A stretch of 64,000 nt of DNA. It comes from Paracoccus marcusii. Lineage in GTDB: Bacteria > Pseudomonadota > Alphaproteobacteria > Rhodobacterales > Rhodobacteraceae. The translations under genes and the position numbers were made by a program. The DNA is taken from positions 34,240-98,239 of the forward strand of contig NZ_VDDD01000001.1 of the NCBI RefSeq assembly GCF_006151785.1, read 5' to 3'. This document shows positions 34,936 to 43,074 of the stretch, one piece after another (position 1 is the stretch's first letter; the number at the start of each line of letters is the position of its first letter). The notes beneath the pieces are model-generated. The model searched no databases. It was not told the DNA's origin and worked only from the letters and a program-made list of their open reading frames with translations.

Positions 34936-35250
34936 GCAGGATTCTGTTGCCAGGCTCCTGCGGGCCCCGCCTTACGCTGCTAGGCGCAAGGGCTTAGGTT
35001 TCGATCTTGCGGACTGCTTACGCAGCCAGCGCGACCGGAGCACGGTTGTCATTGGCAACTGTACGTTTTGCACCGATAACGGTAGTAGCTCACCGAGACA
35101 AAGCATAACCCCTTTAGACGTTCGTCGATCCTGTTTCGGCCCCATTCGCCCCCAATGAAGGGTTGTTTGGTGGAGCCGCCGGGTACCGCCCCCGGGTCCG
35201 ATCCGCTTATTACGAGCGCGTTTATGTCCATAGTCGGAATTGCTTCCGAC
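34936..35250 (-). ncRNA. ssrA: Two-piece (circularly permuted) tmRNA
   Basis: tmRNA rescues stalled ribosomes and adds a proteolysis tag. On the minus strand the acceptor piece comes first and ends CGGCTCC-A-CCA (35178-35168), preceded by a 5-bp CCGGG/CCCGG T-arm with a 7-base loop. After a 24-base spacer the coding piece begins GGGGCCG (35143-35137), which pairs with CGGCTCC as a 7-bp acceptor stem. The tag frame at 35056-35018 reads ANDNRAPVALAA then TAA. The outer ends are approximate: a GNRA-type hairpin at 35250-35233 and a stem at 34962-34936 were used as limits. The order is the permuted one known from alphaproteobacteria. The gene accounts for most of the 504-base protein gap. Confidence 0.93.
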
Positions 35251-35346
35251 AGCATCGATATAGGTCATCGGCAGGGATGCGGCAAGGGGTCGGAACCACG
35301 GGCCTTGGGTGCGGGTTTGACCGCAGACCCACAACCGGAGAGAACG

Positions 35347-35619
35347 ATGACCTTCCGCACCCTGACCGCCGCCGCCCTGATCCTGTCGCCCACCGCGCTG
35401 ATGGCGCAGGAGGCCATGCGCGGTGCCCCGCCGGCCGATGCGATGGCCCTGTCCGAGATCGTCGCCAAGATGGAGACCGACCTGTCCGCAGAGCTGGGCT
35501 ATATCGAGGATATCCAGTGGGACGACGATGGCTATTACGAGGTCGAATACCGCACCCAGGACAATCGCGAGGTCGAGATGCGTGTCGATCCGACGACCGG
35601 CGAAGCGATGGCGCGCTGA
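35347..35619 (+). CDS. Small secreted PepSY-domain protein
   Basis: A 90-residue protein with a cleavable signal peptide (MTFRTLTAAALILSPTALMA, probable cleavage after AQA or MA) and a mature part of PepSY type: a helix (SEIVAKMETD), then IEDIQWDDDGYYEVEY and VDPTTGEAM. PepSY proteins are periplasmic, and functions include protease inhibition or metal sensing; none can be assigned here. GGAGAG seven bases before the ATG fixes the start. It stands alone between the tmRNA gene and ask. Confidence 0.8.
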   Translation: MTFRTLTAAALILSPTALMAQEAMRGAPPADAMALSEIVAKMETDLSAELGYIEDIQWDDDGYYEVEYRTQDNREVEMRVDPTTGEAMAR

Positions 35620-35638
35620 TTGCGCCATTCAGAATGCG

Positions 35639-35672
35639 AACGGGCGGCCCTTGCGGCCGCCCGTTTCGTTTT
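35639..35672. terminator. Bidirectional terminator between PepSY gene and ask
   Basis: AACGGGCGGCC (35639-35649) pairs with GGCCGCCCGTT (35655-35665) with a 5-base loop; TTCGTTTT follows on the plus strand. It lies between convergent stops at 35619 and 35678. Confidence 0.85.
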
Positions 35673-35677
35673 GTGCC

Positions 35678-37096
35678 TCAGGCCACCTTGGCCAAGGGTT
35701 GCGCCGTCTGTTCGATCAGCGCGCCGTGCAGGGCCTTGATCCCGGGCGCCAGCGCCGTGCGTTCCAGGATGAACTGCACGTCCACCGGCCGCGGTCCCTG
35801 CGTCGCACCGATCGCCTCCAGCCCCGCGGCCGCCAGCGCGTTCAGACCGCGGCTGAGCACCGCCAGGCCCTCCAGGTCGCGGCCCACGGCCGAGGCCATG
35901 GCCGCCGCCCGCGACGACACCTGCGCCGAAGGATAGCGTTCGGCCAGGTCCTTTTCCACGCGGCGGAGCACCTTGAGGCTGCTGTCGACATAATGCGTGA
36001 TCGTGTTGGCGTTGGACACCTTGCTGACGATGCGCACGCGGTGGCGGGTCAGCACTTCCAGGATGAACGCATCATAGCCCTTGGCGCCGACCATGTCCTG
36101 TTCGAACAGTTCCAGCGCAAAGACGTTCAGGCCTGTCACGATCTCCACCGCCGGGGTGGCGGCGGGCTGGTCGTCGATCAGCGTGCCGGGATCGTGCGGC
36201 TCGAACGCGTTGGTCACGCGCAGCGGGACGCCGGACTGGCGCAGGGTCTTGGCGGCCTTGGGGTGGATCGCCTCCATCCCCAGGTTCGACAGCTGGTCGG
36301 CCACGTCATAGTTCGTGCGACCCAGCTTGCGCACCGCATCCGCCCCGACCAAGTTCGGGTCGGCCGAGGACAGGTGGAACTCCTTGTGGATGATTGCCTC
36401 GCGGGCGCCGGTCAGTGCCGCCAGCCTTGAAAACGTCACCTCGGAATAGCCGCGGTCAAATTCGCGCATCAGCCCCTCGGTGCACTGGGCGTATCCCGTG
36501 ACGATGGGCATTTCGGTCGTGGGATCGACGCCGGCCATCGCGCCGGTGATGCGCTCCTCCAGCGTGACCAGTTCCGTGTCGCGCCATCCCGACAGGTCGA
36601 CGAACCGTGCCTGGATGCCCACGCGCTGCAGCATCAGGGTGGTGACGAAGGCGGAATGCGCCTCTCCCAGTCCCGACAGCAGTTCACGCGTGTGCAGCAT
36701 GTGTTCCTCCAGCCGGAAATGGCCATAGGAGCACAGGCGCTGCAGGTCGATCAGGCAGTTGCGCGCCCCGACCAGCCGGTCGCGGACAAAGGCATCGGCG
36801 CGTTCCAGATCACCGGGATGATCCAGAACCGCCCGATGCGCCTCGATCATCGCCTCGCTGGCACGGTCCAGCGCGGCCAGCCAGCCGTGATCGCCGTCGC
36901 CCGACGCGAAGGCGGCGTAGACGCCCGGCTCTCCGGACTTCTTGTGTTCCAGAAGCAGGTTCGTGATGCCGCCAAAGGCCGACACCACGAAGATCCGGCC
37001 ATAGGGCGCGTCGCGGTCGGCGATCAGCACCGTGTCGCGCAGCTCGTGCACGCGCGACATCGAGGTGCCGCCGATCTTCTCGACCGTATGACCCAT
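35678..37096 (-). CDS. ask: Ectoine-type aspartokinase (Ask_Ect)
   Basis: Aspartokinase makes aspartyl-phosphate, the first step towards aspartate semialdehyde and so ectoine. This 472-residue member is the specialised form found at the end of ect operons. The N-terminal kinase motif is KIGGTSM, with FVVSAFGGITN and a C-terminal ACT region (VSKVSNANTITHYV). Specialised Ask_Ect enzymes are known to be less feedback-inhibited. The ATG at 37096 overlaps the ectC stop by one base (TGATG); a GTG just upstream is an alternative. A bidirectional terminator closes the operon. Confidence 0.93.
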   Translation of the reverse strand: MGHTVEKIGGTSMSRVHELRDTVLIADRDAPYGRIFVVSAFGGITNLLLEHKKSGEPGVYAAFASGDGDHGWLAALDRASEAMIEAHRAVLDHPGDLERADAFVRDRLVGARNCLIDLQRLCSYGHFRLEEHMLHTRELLSGLGEAHSAFVTTLMLQRVGIQARFVDLSGWRDTELVTLEERITGAMAGVDPTTEMPIVTGYAQCTEGLMREFDRGYSEVTFSRLAALTGAREAIIHKEFHLSSADPNLVGADAVRKLGRTNYDVADQLSNLGMEAIHPKAAKTLRQSGVPLRVTNAFEPHDPGTLIDDQPAATPAVEIVTGLNVFALELFEQDMVGAKGYDAFILEVLTRHRVRIVSKVSNANTITHYVDSSLKVLRRVEKDLAERYPSAQVSSRAAAMASAVGRDLEGLAVLSRGLNALAAAGLEAIGATQGPRPVDVQFILERTALAPGIKALHGALIEQTAQPLAKVA

Positions 37097-37485
37097 CACG
37101 CGGTCTCGGCAGGGGCGTAGCTGCCGTCCTCCTGATGCACCTCGGTCCCGGTGACGGGCGGGTTGAAGCAGCAGGCCATGACCAGCGTCTCCTCGGCCCG
37201 CAGGATGTGCTTGTCATGCAGGTTCAGCGCATACATTACGCCGGGCGTGATCTCATGCGTCTCTCCGGTGCCCAGATCGGTGATCGAGCCCTTGCCCTGC
37301 ATGCAGAACACGCTTTCGAAATGGTGCTTGTAGTGGAACTGGTGCTCCGACCCGGCCTGCAGCGTGGTGATGTGGAACGAAAAGCCCATCCCGTCATCGG
37401 CCAGCAGCATCCGGACCGAATTCCATTGCGCGTCTGACACCGAACGGTCGGTGTCCTTCAGTTTGTTGAAATCACGTACGATCAT
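37096..37485 (-). CDS. ectC: L-ectoine synthase
   Basis: EctC cyclises N-gamma-acetyl-2,4-diaminobutyrate to ectoine, a compatible solute. The 129-residue cupin begins MIVRDFNKLKDTDRSV and has the metal- and substrate-binding region HYKHHFESVFCMQGKG, which is diagnostic for EctC. Length is standard. It is five bases downstream of ectB and coupled to ask. Confidence 0.96.
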   Translation of the reverse strand: MIVRDFNKLKDTDRSVSDAQWNSVRMLLADDGMGFSFHITTLQAGSEHQFHYKHHFESVFCMQGKGSITDLGTGETHEITPGVMYALNLHDKHILRAEETLVMACCFNPPVTGTEVHQEDGSYAPAETA

Positions 37486-37490
37486 GTGAA

Positions 37491-38786
37491 TTACTCCGCA
37501 GCAATCTTGGTGGTGGCAAGGACGTCGCGGGCGGCATGCAGCAGGATGTCGAAGCCACGCGACAGCAGCGTGTCGGGGGTGGTCAGCGGGGCCAGGACCT
37601 TGACGACCTGATCCTCGTTACCCGATGTCTCGATGATCAGCCCGCCGTCAAAGGCGCGCTTGCAAATGGCGGCCGCCAGATCGCCCGATCCGACGTCGAC
37701 GCCGCGCATCAGGCCGCGACCCTTCAGATAGGCGCCGGGCACCAGTTCGGCCAGTTCGGTCAGCCGGGTCTGGATCAGGTCGGCGCGCCGCGCCAGGTCG
37801 GCCTCGAACGCGTCGTCGGACCAGAACTTCTCGATCGCCACGCGGGCGGTCACGAAGGCATGGGTGTTGCCGCGGAACGTGCCGTTGTGTTCGGCCGGAC
37901 CGAAGACGTCATGTTCCGGGCGCACCAGAACCATCGCCAGCGGCAGGCCAAAGCCAGAGATCGACTTTGCTAGCGGCACCAGGTCGGGCATCACGCCCAT
38001 CTCCTCGAACGAGAAGAACTTGCCGGTGCGGCCACAGCCTGCCTGGATGTCGTCCATGATCAGCAGCGCGCCGTGGCGCTTTGCAATGTCCGCGATGGTG
38101 CGTACGAATTCGGCGGACGCGGCGTTCAGGCCGCCTTCGCCCTGCACGGCCTCCAGCATGATGGCGGCGGGGGCGTCGATGCCGCCCGAATTGTCCGACA
38201 GCATCTGGTCCAGCAAGGCCGCGCTGTCCAGCCCGTCGGCATAGCCGTCAAACGGCACGCGGGTGACGCCCTGCGTCTCCATCCCGGCGCCGCCGCGGTG
38301 GTATCCGTTGCCGGTCGCGGCCAGTGCGCCCATCGTCACGCCATGAAAGCCGTTGGTGAAGGCCACGACATTGGTACGACCGGTCGACTTGCGGGCAATC
38401 TTCATCGCCGCCTCGACTGCGTTGGCACCGGTGGGGCCGGTGAACATCACGCGATGATCCATGCCGCGCGGCGTCAGGATGTGACGCTCGAAGGCGTCAA
38501 GGAACGCAGCCTTGGTCGTGGTGTGCAGATCTAGGCCATGGGCGATCCCGTCACCCGCGATGTGGTCGATCAGCGCGGACTTCATGTCCGGATCATTGTG
38601 GCCATAGTTCAGCGACGAGCAACCGGCCAGAAAGTCGATGTAGTCGCGTCCGTCCGCCCCGGTCATCACCGATCCGCTGGCCTTGGTGAAGACCGTGGGT
38701 ATCCCCCGGCAATAGGATCGGGCCGCGCTTTCGCGGCGTTCGAAGATGGCGGTTCCGGGCATGGTGGCGGTCATGTCTTTGGGCAT
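37491..38786 (-). CDS. ectB: Diaminobutyrate--2-oxoglutarate transaminase
   Basis: EctB converts aspartate semialdehyde to 2,4-diaminobutyrate with glutamate as amino donor. The 431-residue class III PLP aminotransferase has FTGPTGANAVEAAMKIAR, MDDIQAGCGRTGKFFSFE and the PLP Lys in LAKSISGFGLP. AAAGGA upstream of 38786 supports the start. It lies 55 bp downstream of ectA in the ectABC-ask operon. Confidence 0.95.
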   Translation of the reverse strand: MPKDMTATMPGTAIFERRESAARSYCRGIPTVFTKASGSVMTGADGRDYIDFLAGCSSLNYGHNDPDMKSALIDHIAGDGIAHGLDLHTTTKAAFLDAFERHILTPRGMDHRVMFTGPTGANAVEAAMKIARKSTGRTNVVAFTNGFHGVTMGALAATGNGYHRGGAGMETQGVTRVPFDGYADGLDSAALLDQMLSDNSGGIDAPAAIMLEAVQGEGGLNAASAEFVRTIADIAKRHGALLIMDDIQAGCGRTGKFFSFEEMGVMPDLVPLAKSISGFGLPLAMVLVRPEHDVFGPAEHNGTFRGNTHAFVTARVAIEKFWSDDAFEADLARRADLIQTRLTELAELVPGAYLKGRGLMRGVDVGSGDLAAAICKRAFDGGLIIETSGNEDQVVKVLAPLTTPDTLLSRGFDILLHAARDVLATTKIAAE

Positions 38787-38841
38787 GGGAAGTCCTTTCG
38801 CATCATGTGCGTCAGTCTGAATGCTTCGACGGGCAAAGGGA

Positions 38842-39378
38842 TCAGGCGGCGCGGGCCTGATCGGCGTGACGGGGCAGGGTGATCGTGACCATATGCTCGG
38901 TCGCGTGCCGTCCGTCGAAATGATCGTGGCGGGTATAGTGAGGATCGTCGGTCAGCCGCCCGCCCTGCTGGCGGGCAAAGCTGCGGAACAGCGCCCATGA
39001 CGCGTCGTTGTCGCGGGTGATCGTCGTGTTCAGCCGCTGCGCATCGGCGCATTCATCGCGTTCCACCAGATGCGTCAGCATCTTGCGGGCCAATCCCAGA
39101 CCGCGCGCATCCGGTCCGACAGCTACCTGCCACACGAAAAGCGCGTCCTCGTTCGGGATCATGTGCCCCGAGATCCAGCCCACGATCTGGTCGTCCAGCA
39201 GGGCCACGACGCAGGTGTCGCGGAAATGCTCGGCCTGCACCAGATTGCAATACATCGAATTCTCGTCCAGCGGCTTGCAGACCCGGACCAGCTCCCAGAT
39301 GGCGGCGCCGTCGGTCGGGTCGGGCTTGCGCAGCGTCAGCTGGCGGGGGCGTTCGAGTTCTTGCACGTCTTTGGGCAT
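38842..39378 (-). CDS. ectA: L-2,4-diaminobutyrate N-acetyltransferase
   Basis: EctA acetylates the gamma-amino group of diaminobutyrate. The 178-residue protein is a GNAT acetyltransferase, with RKPDPTDGAAIWELV at the start, the acetyl-CoA loop VAVGPDARGLGLARKML and the EctA-specific TTITRDNDASWALF. First gene of the ectoine operon, transcribed away from the ectR-like gene across a 217-bp control region. Confidence 0.95.
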   Translation of the reverse strand: MPKDVQELERPRQLTLRKPDPTDGAAIWELVRVCKPLDENSMYCNLVQAEHFRDTCVVALLDDQIVGWISGHMIPNEDALFVWQVAVGPDARGLGLARKMLTHLVERDECADAQRLNTTITRDNDASWALFRSFARQQGGRLTDDPHYTRHDHFDGRHATEHMVTITLPRHADQARAA

Positions 39379-39430
39379 GGGCGGCGGATCCTCAATTGCT
39401 TCGACCCTCTAACTAGTCAAAACGCGCCTT

Positions 39431-39538
39431 GGTTGCAACCTTGGCGTGGAAAATACGCGGGAATTCGTCTAAGACCTTACGCTAGCGTGATATTTGGACA
39501 CGGCCGCGTGACCGCGAGGTTCGCCTGCCGAAATATCA
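39431..39538. promoter_or_regulatory. Divergent ectA/ectR control region with inverted repeats
   Basis: A 10-bp palindrome GGTTGCAACC (39431-39440) lies about 50 bases upstream of ectA. Two 8-base arms, TGATATTT (39488-39495) and AAATATCA (39531-39538), form an inverted repeat with 43-bp spacing, about four helical turns. MarR-type regulators bind such dyads, so these are candidate operators. No clear -35/-10 pair was identified on either strand. Confidence 0.45.
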
Positions 39539-39595
39539 GGTTCCGAAAGCATGCCATATTGCCCTGTTCCGCGCGCTGATGGCATACAGGAGGGC

Positions 39596-40099
39596 ATGAG
39601 CCAGCCGCCCGCCATTCCGCGTACCGACGCCGCGCTGATCGCGCTGCGGCGGATCCTGCGCGCCACCGAACATTATGAACGCGACCTTGCCCAGGCCGCC
39701 AAGCTGACCCCTGCCAAGCTGCGCGTCCTGCAGATCCTTGCCGGAACCGGGACGCGGTCCGCCATGCCGACCCAGCTGTCGACCCAGATGGGCGTCAGCC
39801 AAGCGACTGTGACGGCGCTTGTCGATCAGCTGGACAAGCTGGGCCTGACGCAGCGTCAGCGGTCCAGCACCGACCGCAGGCAGCTGCACGTGATCCTGAC
39901 GGATGCCGGGCTGGACGCGCTGCGCAATGCGCCCGACGCGCTGCAGCAGCATTTCGTGACCGGTTTCCAGGCCCTGCAGGATTGGGAACAGGCGATGCTG
40001 GTCGCATCGCTGGAACGCGTCGCGGCGATGCTGAACGCGCAAGGCATCGATGCATCGCCGCTGCTGACCCTGGGCGACATCAGCCGCCCGCGCGGCTGA
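39596..40099 (+). CDS. ectR: MarR-family regulator, EctR-like
   Basis: A 167-residue MarR winged-helix regulator: AKLTPAKLRVLQIL and MGVSQATVTALVDQLDKLGL (recognition helix), then the wing SSTDRRQLHVILT. Divergence from ectABC-ask matches the position of EctR, which represses ectoine genes in methylotrophs. Several Rhodobacterales MarR proteins next to ect operons are only inferred regulators. GGAGG precedes ATG 39596. The stop TGA directly abuts the convergent gnd stop (TGATCA). Confidence 0.8.
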   Translation: MSQPPAIPRTDAALIALRRILRATEHYERDLAQAAKLTPAKLRVLQILAGTGTRSAMPTQLSTQMGVSQATVTALVDQLDKLGLTQRQRSSTDRRQLHVILTDAGLDALRNAPDALQQHFVTGFQALQDWEQAMLVASLERVAAMLNAQGIDASPLLTLGDISRPRG

Positions 40100-41500
40100 T
40101 CAGGTCGCGCTGCCCCAGGGGCCGTGCGGATCGTCGATCCCGTCCAACCGCTGGAAGCCGTGGGCACCGAAGAAGTCGCGCTGCGCCTGGATCATGTTCG
40201 CGGTGCCGCGCGCGGTGCGCATCATGTCAAACCACATCAGCCCGGATGCCAGGGCGGGCAGGGCGTGGCCCGCGGCGATCCCCTGCGACACCACCCGGCG
40301 CAGACCCGGCAGGGCGCCTTCGATCAGGTCGGCGAAGAACGGCGCCATGATCAGGTTGCGGGCCGGATCGTCCGCCAGCGCGTCGGCCATGTCGTTCAGC
40401 ATGGTCGACCGGATGATGCACCCCGCCCGCCAGACACGTGCGATCTCCGGCAGGTCCAGCGTCCAGCCGAACCGTTCCGAGGCGCCCGCGATCATCGTGA
40501 AGCCTTGGGCATAGCACAGGATCTTGCCCGCGATCAGCGCCTGTTCCAGATCGTCGGGCGTCAGGTCGACCGCACCGGGGGCGGCCCCGAAGCGGGCCTG
40601 GCCCGCCTGCCGTTCATCCAGGCGCGCGCTGACGTTGCGGGCCATCACCGCAGCCTCGATCACCGGGATGGGCGCGGACAGGTGCTGCGCCTCGATGGCG
40701 GTCCAGCGGCCGGTGCCCTTCTGGCCGGCGCGGTCCAGGATCACGTCGGGCATCGCGGCCCCGGTATGCGGGTCCCGCGCCGCGGTGACCTTGGCCGAGA
40801 TCTCGATCAGGTAGCTGGACAGCGTGCCGCGGTTCCAGTCGGCGAAGATATCGGAGATCGCCGGGGCCTCTAGCGTCAGCCCGTCGCGCATCAGGCCATA
40901 GGCCTCGGCGATCATCTGCATGTCGGCATATTCGATGCCGTTATGGACCATCTTGACGAAATGCCCCGCGCCCGCGTCGCCCATCCGTGCGGCACAGGGG
41001 GTGCCGTCATCCGCCTTGGCGGAAATGGCGGTCATCACATGCGCCACGCGGTCCCAGTCCGCGGCGTCGCCGCCGCCCATGATCGCGGGGCCGTGGCGTG
41101 CGCCCTCCTCTCCGCCGGACACGCCCATGCCCAGGAACCGGAAGGGCAGGCCGGCCGCGGCGCGGCGGTTGGTGTCGTGAAAATCCGCATTGCCCGCGTC
41201 GATCACCAGATCGTCGGCGTCCAGCAGCGGCGCCAGCGCCTGCAGCTGATCGTCGACCGCCTGTCCCGCCGGGACCATCAGGATGATCGCGCGCGGCGGC
41301 GCGATGGCCTGGACCAAAGCCTGCAGGGAATCCGTCGGGATCACGCGGGGGGCCAGATCGCCGGCCTGGGCAGCAAAGCGGTGCGTGACCTCGGTCGTGC
41401 GGTTCCACACGGCGATGGGAAAGCCCTTTTCGGCGATGTTCAGGGCCAAGGCGGCCCCCATCGTCCCAAGCCCGATCAGCCCGATTTCTGCCTGCGCCAT
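40100..41500 (-). CDS. gnd: 6-phosphogluconate dehydrogenase (decarboxylating)
   Basis: Gnd oxidises and decarboxylates 6-phosphogluconate to ribulose-5-phosphate, producing NADPH. The 466-residue protein has an N-terminal Rossmann motif GLIGLGTMG, the substrate-binding GMGVSGGEEGAR, the catalytic Lys in HFVKMVHNGIEYADMQ, and the KGTGRWTA block. The C-terminal helical domain is complete. It is single, with no zwf or pgl beside it. Confidence 0.95.
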   Translation of the reverse strand: MAQAEIGLIGLGTMGAALALNIAEKGFPIAVWNRTTEVTHRFAAQAGDLAPRVIPTDSLQALVQAIAPPRAIILMVPAGQAVDDQLQALAPLLDADDLVIDAGNADFHDTNRRAAAGLPFRFLGMGVSGGEEGARHGPAIMGGGDAADWDRVAHVMTAISAKADDGTPCAARMGDAGAGHFVKMVHNGIEYADMQMIAEAYGLMRDGLTLEAPAISDIFADWNRGTLSSYLIEISAKVTAARDPHTGAAMPDVILDRAGQKGTGRWTAIEAQHLSAPIPVIEAAVMARNVSARLDERQAGQARFGAAPGAVDLTPDDLEQALIAGKILCYAQGFTMIAGASERFGWTLDLPEIARVWRAGCIIRSTMLNDMADALADDPARNLIMAPFFADLIEGALPGLRRVVSQGIAAGHALPALASGLMWFDMMRTARGTANMIQAQRDFFGAHGFQRLDGIDDPHGPWGSAT

Positions 41501-41537
41501 CGCCGTCCTCCTGCGGATAGTTTGGTCGCGGTTTACG

Positions 41538-41999
41538 CTAACGGCCGGGCGGTGTCACGGGGGCGCGGCCCCGGACGCAGATCAGCGTCTGCAGCCCGGT
41601 CGCGACATGGGTCCGCGCGGATCCGTCGACCGCATGGACGTCCAGCTGGCACACGGTCAGCGTCCGCCCCGCCTTGACGACCCGGCCGATGGCCTCCAGC
41701 CAGTCGCCCTGCGCGGGGTTCAGCAGGTTCAGCTTGAATTCGGTCGTCAGCACGTCGTCGCCCTGGGGGAACAGCGTCAGCGCGGCATAGCCCCCGGCGC
41801 TGTCGGCCAAGGCCGTGGTCGCGCCGGCATGAAAATATCCCATCTGCTGGGTCAGTTCCGGCCGGAAGGGCAGGCGCAGCGTGACCTCGGCGGGGCGAAT
41901 GGCGGCGATTTCGGCGCCAAGATGGCGCATCAGGCCTTGGTCGCGAAAGCTGTCCTCGATGCGGGCGATGGTGTCGGGTGTCAGGGTGGTGGGGGTCAA
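41538..41999 (-). CDS. PaaI-family thioesterase, probable TTG start
   Basis: A hotdog-fold thioesterase with the active region GYFHAGATTALADSAGGYAAL. A TTG at 41999 is preceded by GGAGGAG with good spacing and gives a 153-residue protein of usual size beginning LTPTTLTPDTIARIEDSF. ATG codons further upstream (42089, 42107) would add a Pro/Arg-rich tail unlike the family and would overlap the bioY terminator. Likely hydrolyses acyl-CoA or aryl-CoA; the substrate is unknown. It lies 37 bp upstream of gnd on the same strand. Confidence 0.75.
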   Translation of the reverse strand: MTPTTLTPDTIARIEDSFRDQGLMRHLGAEIAAIRPAEVTLRLPFRPELTQQMGYFHAGATTALADSAGGYAALTLFPQGDDVLTTEFKLNLLNPAQGDWLEAIGRVVKAGRTLTVCQLDVHAVDGSARTHVATGLQTLICVRGRAPVTPPGR

Positions 42000-42094
42000 G
42001 CGCTGCTCCTCCTGCTGGCTTGGGCGCAGTCTGGGCGCGGGCGGGGCAGGGGAAAAGCCCCGATGGCGGGGCGGACGCGGGGTCACCATGCGAA

Positions 42095-42116
42095 ACGGGG
42101 CCCGCATGGGGCCCCG
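42095..42116 (-). terminator. Terminator hairpin downstream of bioY
   Basis: ACGGGGCCC (42095-42103) pairs with GGGCCCCGT (42108-42116) with a 4-base loop; TTTCG follows on the minus strand. It is 24 bases beyond the bioY stop. Confidence 0.6.
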
Positions 42117-42139
42117 TCGCGGTCATTCGGCGGTCTGAT

Positions 42140-42682
42140 TCAACCGCGGCGGGTGACCGCCTGCAGGGCCAGCGCGCCCAAGGCGATCTTGACCATGTCG
42201 CCCAGGATGAAGGGTGCGACGCCCACGGCCAGCAGCCGGTCGGCCGGCACGAAGGCCGACAGCCAGATCAGGCCGGGCACATAGATCGCCACGGTTCCGG
42301 CCAGCATCGCCACCGCCCGCATGCCCAGGCCGCGGCCCTGCGCCAGCGCGCCGGTCACGATCATGGACAGGGCCATGCCGATCAGAAAGCCGGTGGTAGG
42401 CCCCGCAAGATAGGCCAGGCCCAGCCCGCGTTCCGGCGAACCGGCAAAGACCGGCAGCCCCGCCAGTCCCGCCGCCATGTAGGCCCCCATCGCGGCCAGG
42501 CCGAGGCGCGGCCCCAGACCGGCGGCGATGACCAGCACAGCCAGCGTCTGCAGCGTCATCGGCACCGGCCAGAACGGCACCTGCACCTTGGCGCCAAGCG
42601 CGATCAGCGCGGCGGCGGCCAGGGTCAGTCCGATCTTGGCGCCAAGGCTTTGTTCGGCGATGCGGTCGCGTGCGAGCAGCAT
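42140..42682 (-). CDS. bioY: Biotin transporter S component BioY
   Basis: BioY is the membrane-embedded biotin-binding component of an ECF-type uptake system. The 180-residue protein has six hydrophobic segments and the family motifs VPFWPVPMTLQTLAVL, YLAGPTTGFLIG and FILGDMVKIALGA. No bioM or bioN ATPase and T-component genes are nearby, so it either works alone, as some BioY do, or pairs with components elsewhere. AAGGGA seven bases before ATG 42682 fixes the start. Confidence 0.93.
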   Translation of the reverse strand: MLLARDRIAEQSLGAKIGLTLAAAALIALGAKVQVPFWPVPMTLQTLAVLVIAAGLGPRLGLAAMGAYMAAGLAGLPVFAGSPERGLGLAYLAGPTTGFLIGMALSMIVTGALAQGRGLGMRAVAMLAGTVAIYVPGLIWLSAFVPADRLLAVGVAPFILGDMVKIALGALALQAVTRRG

Positions 42683-43074
42683 GAGATGTCCCTTTCATCG
42701 AGATGTCGCGAATCGAGGGCAGCCTGCTGCGCCCCGGTTGCCGCACATCAGACCCCAAACGGGGGGGCGCGCACAAGCCTTCAGATGACAGGCGCCGGAC
42801 ATGCGGCCACAAGGCCCTGTCGGCGCGGCATTTTCGATGCTCGAAGCGCTGCGCCAAAATGTCGCAATCCGGCGACAGCAGGGGTCACCGGACGGATGCG
42901 GCCGGAAACCCGATACCTATTTACAGGGCGCGCGCGCACGTAAGGGCGGCCACCGTGCCCCGATGCGCAATTTTCGGTCGTCAGCGCCGATTTAGCCGCC
43001 CCAAGCGACTGTTTTCCGCCGACCAAGGGTGCTAAGCCATCCGCCAATTGCATGCCGCGACAAGGGTTCGAGAC
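42683..43074. other. 392-bp intergenic region between bioY and mrpA
   Basis: Divergent control region of bioY and the mrp operon. The 8-mer GAGATGTC occurs twice, at 42683-42690 and 42700-42707, covering the bioY leader. No BioR box, RNA gene, strong hairpin or clear -35/-10 pair is seen; a promoter for mrpA must lie here. Nothing else is recognisable. Confidence 0.5.
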
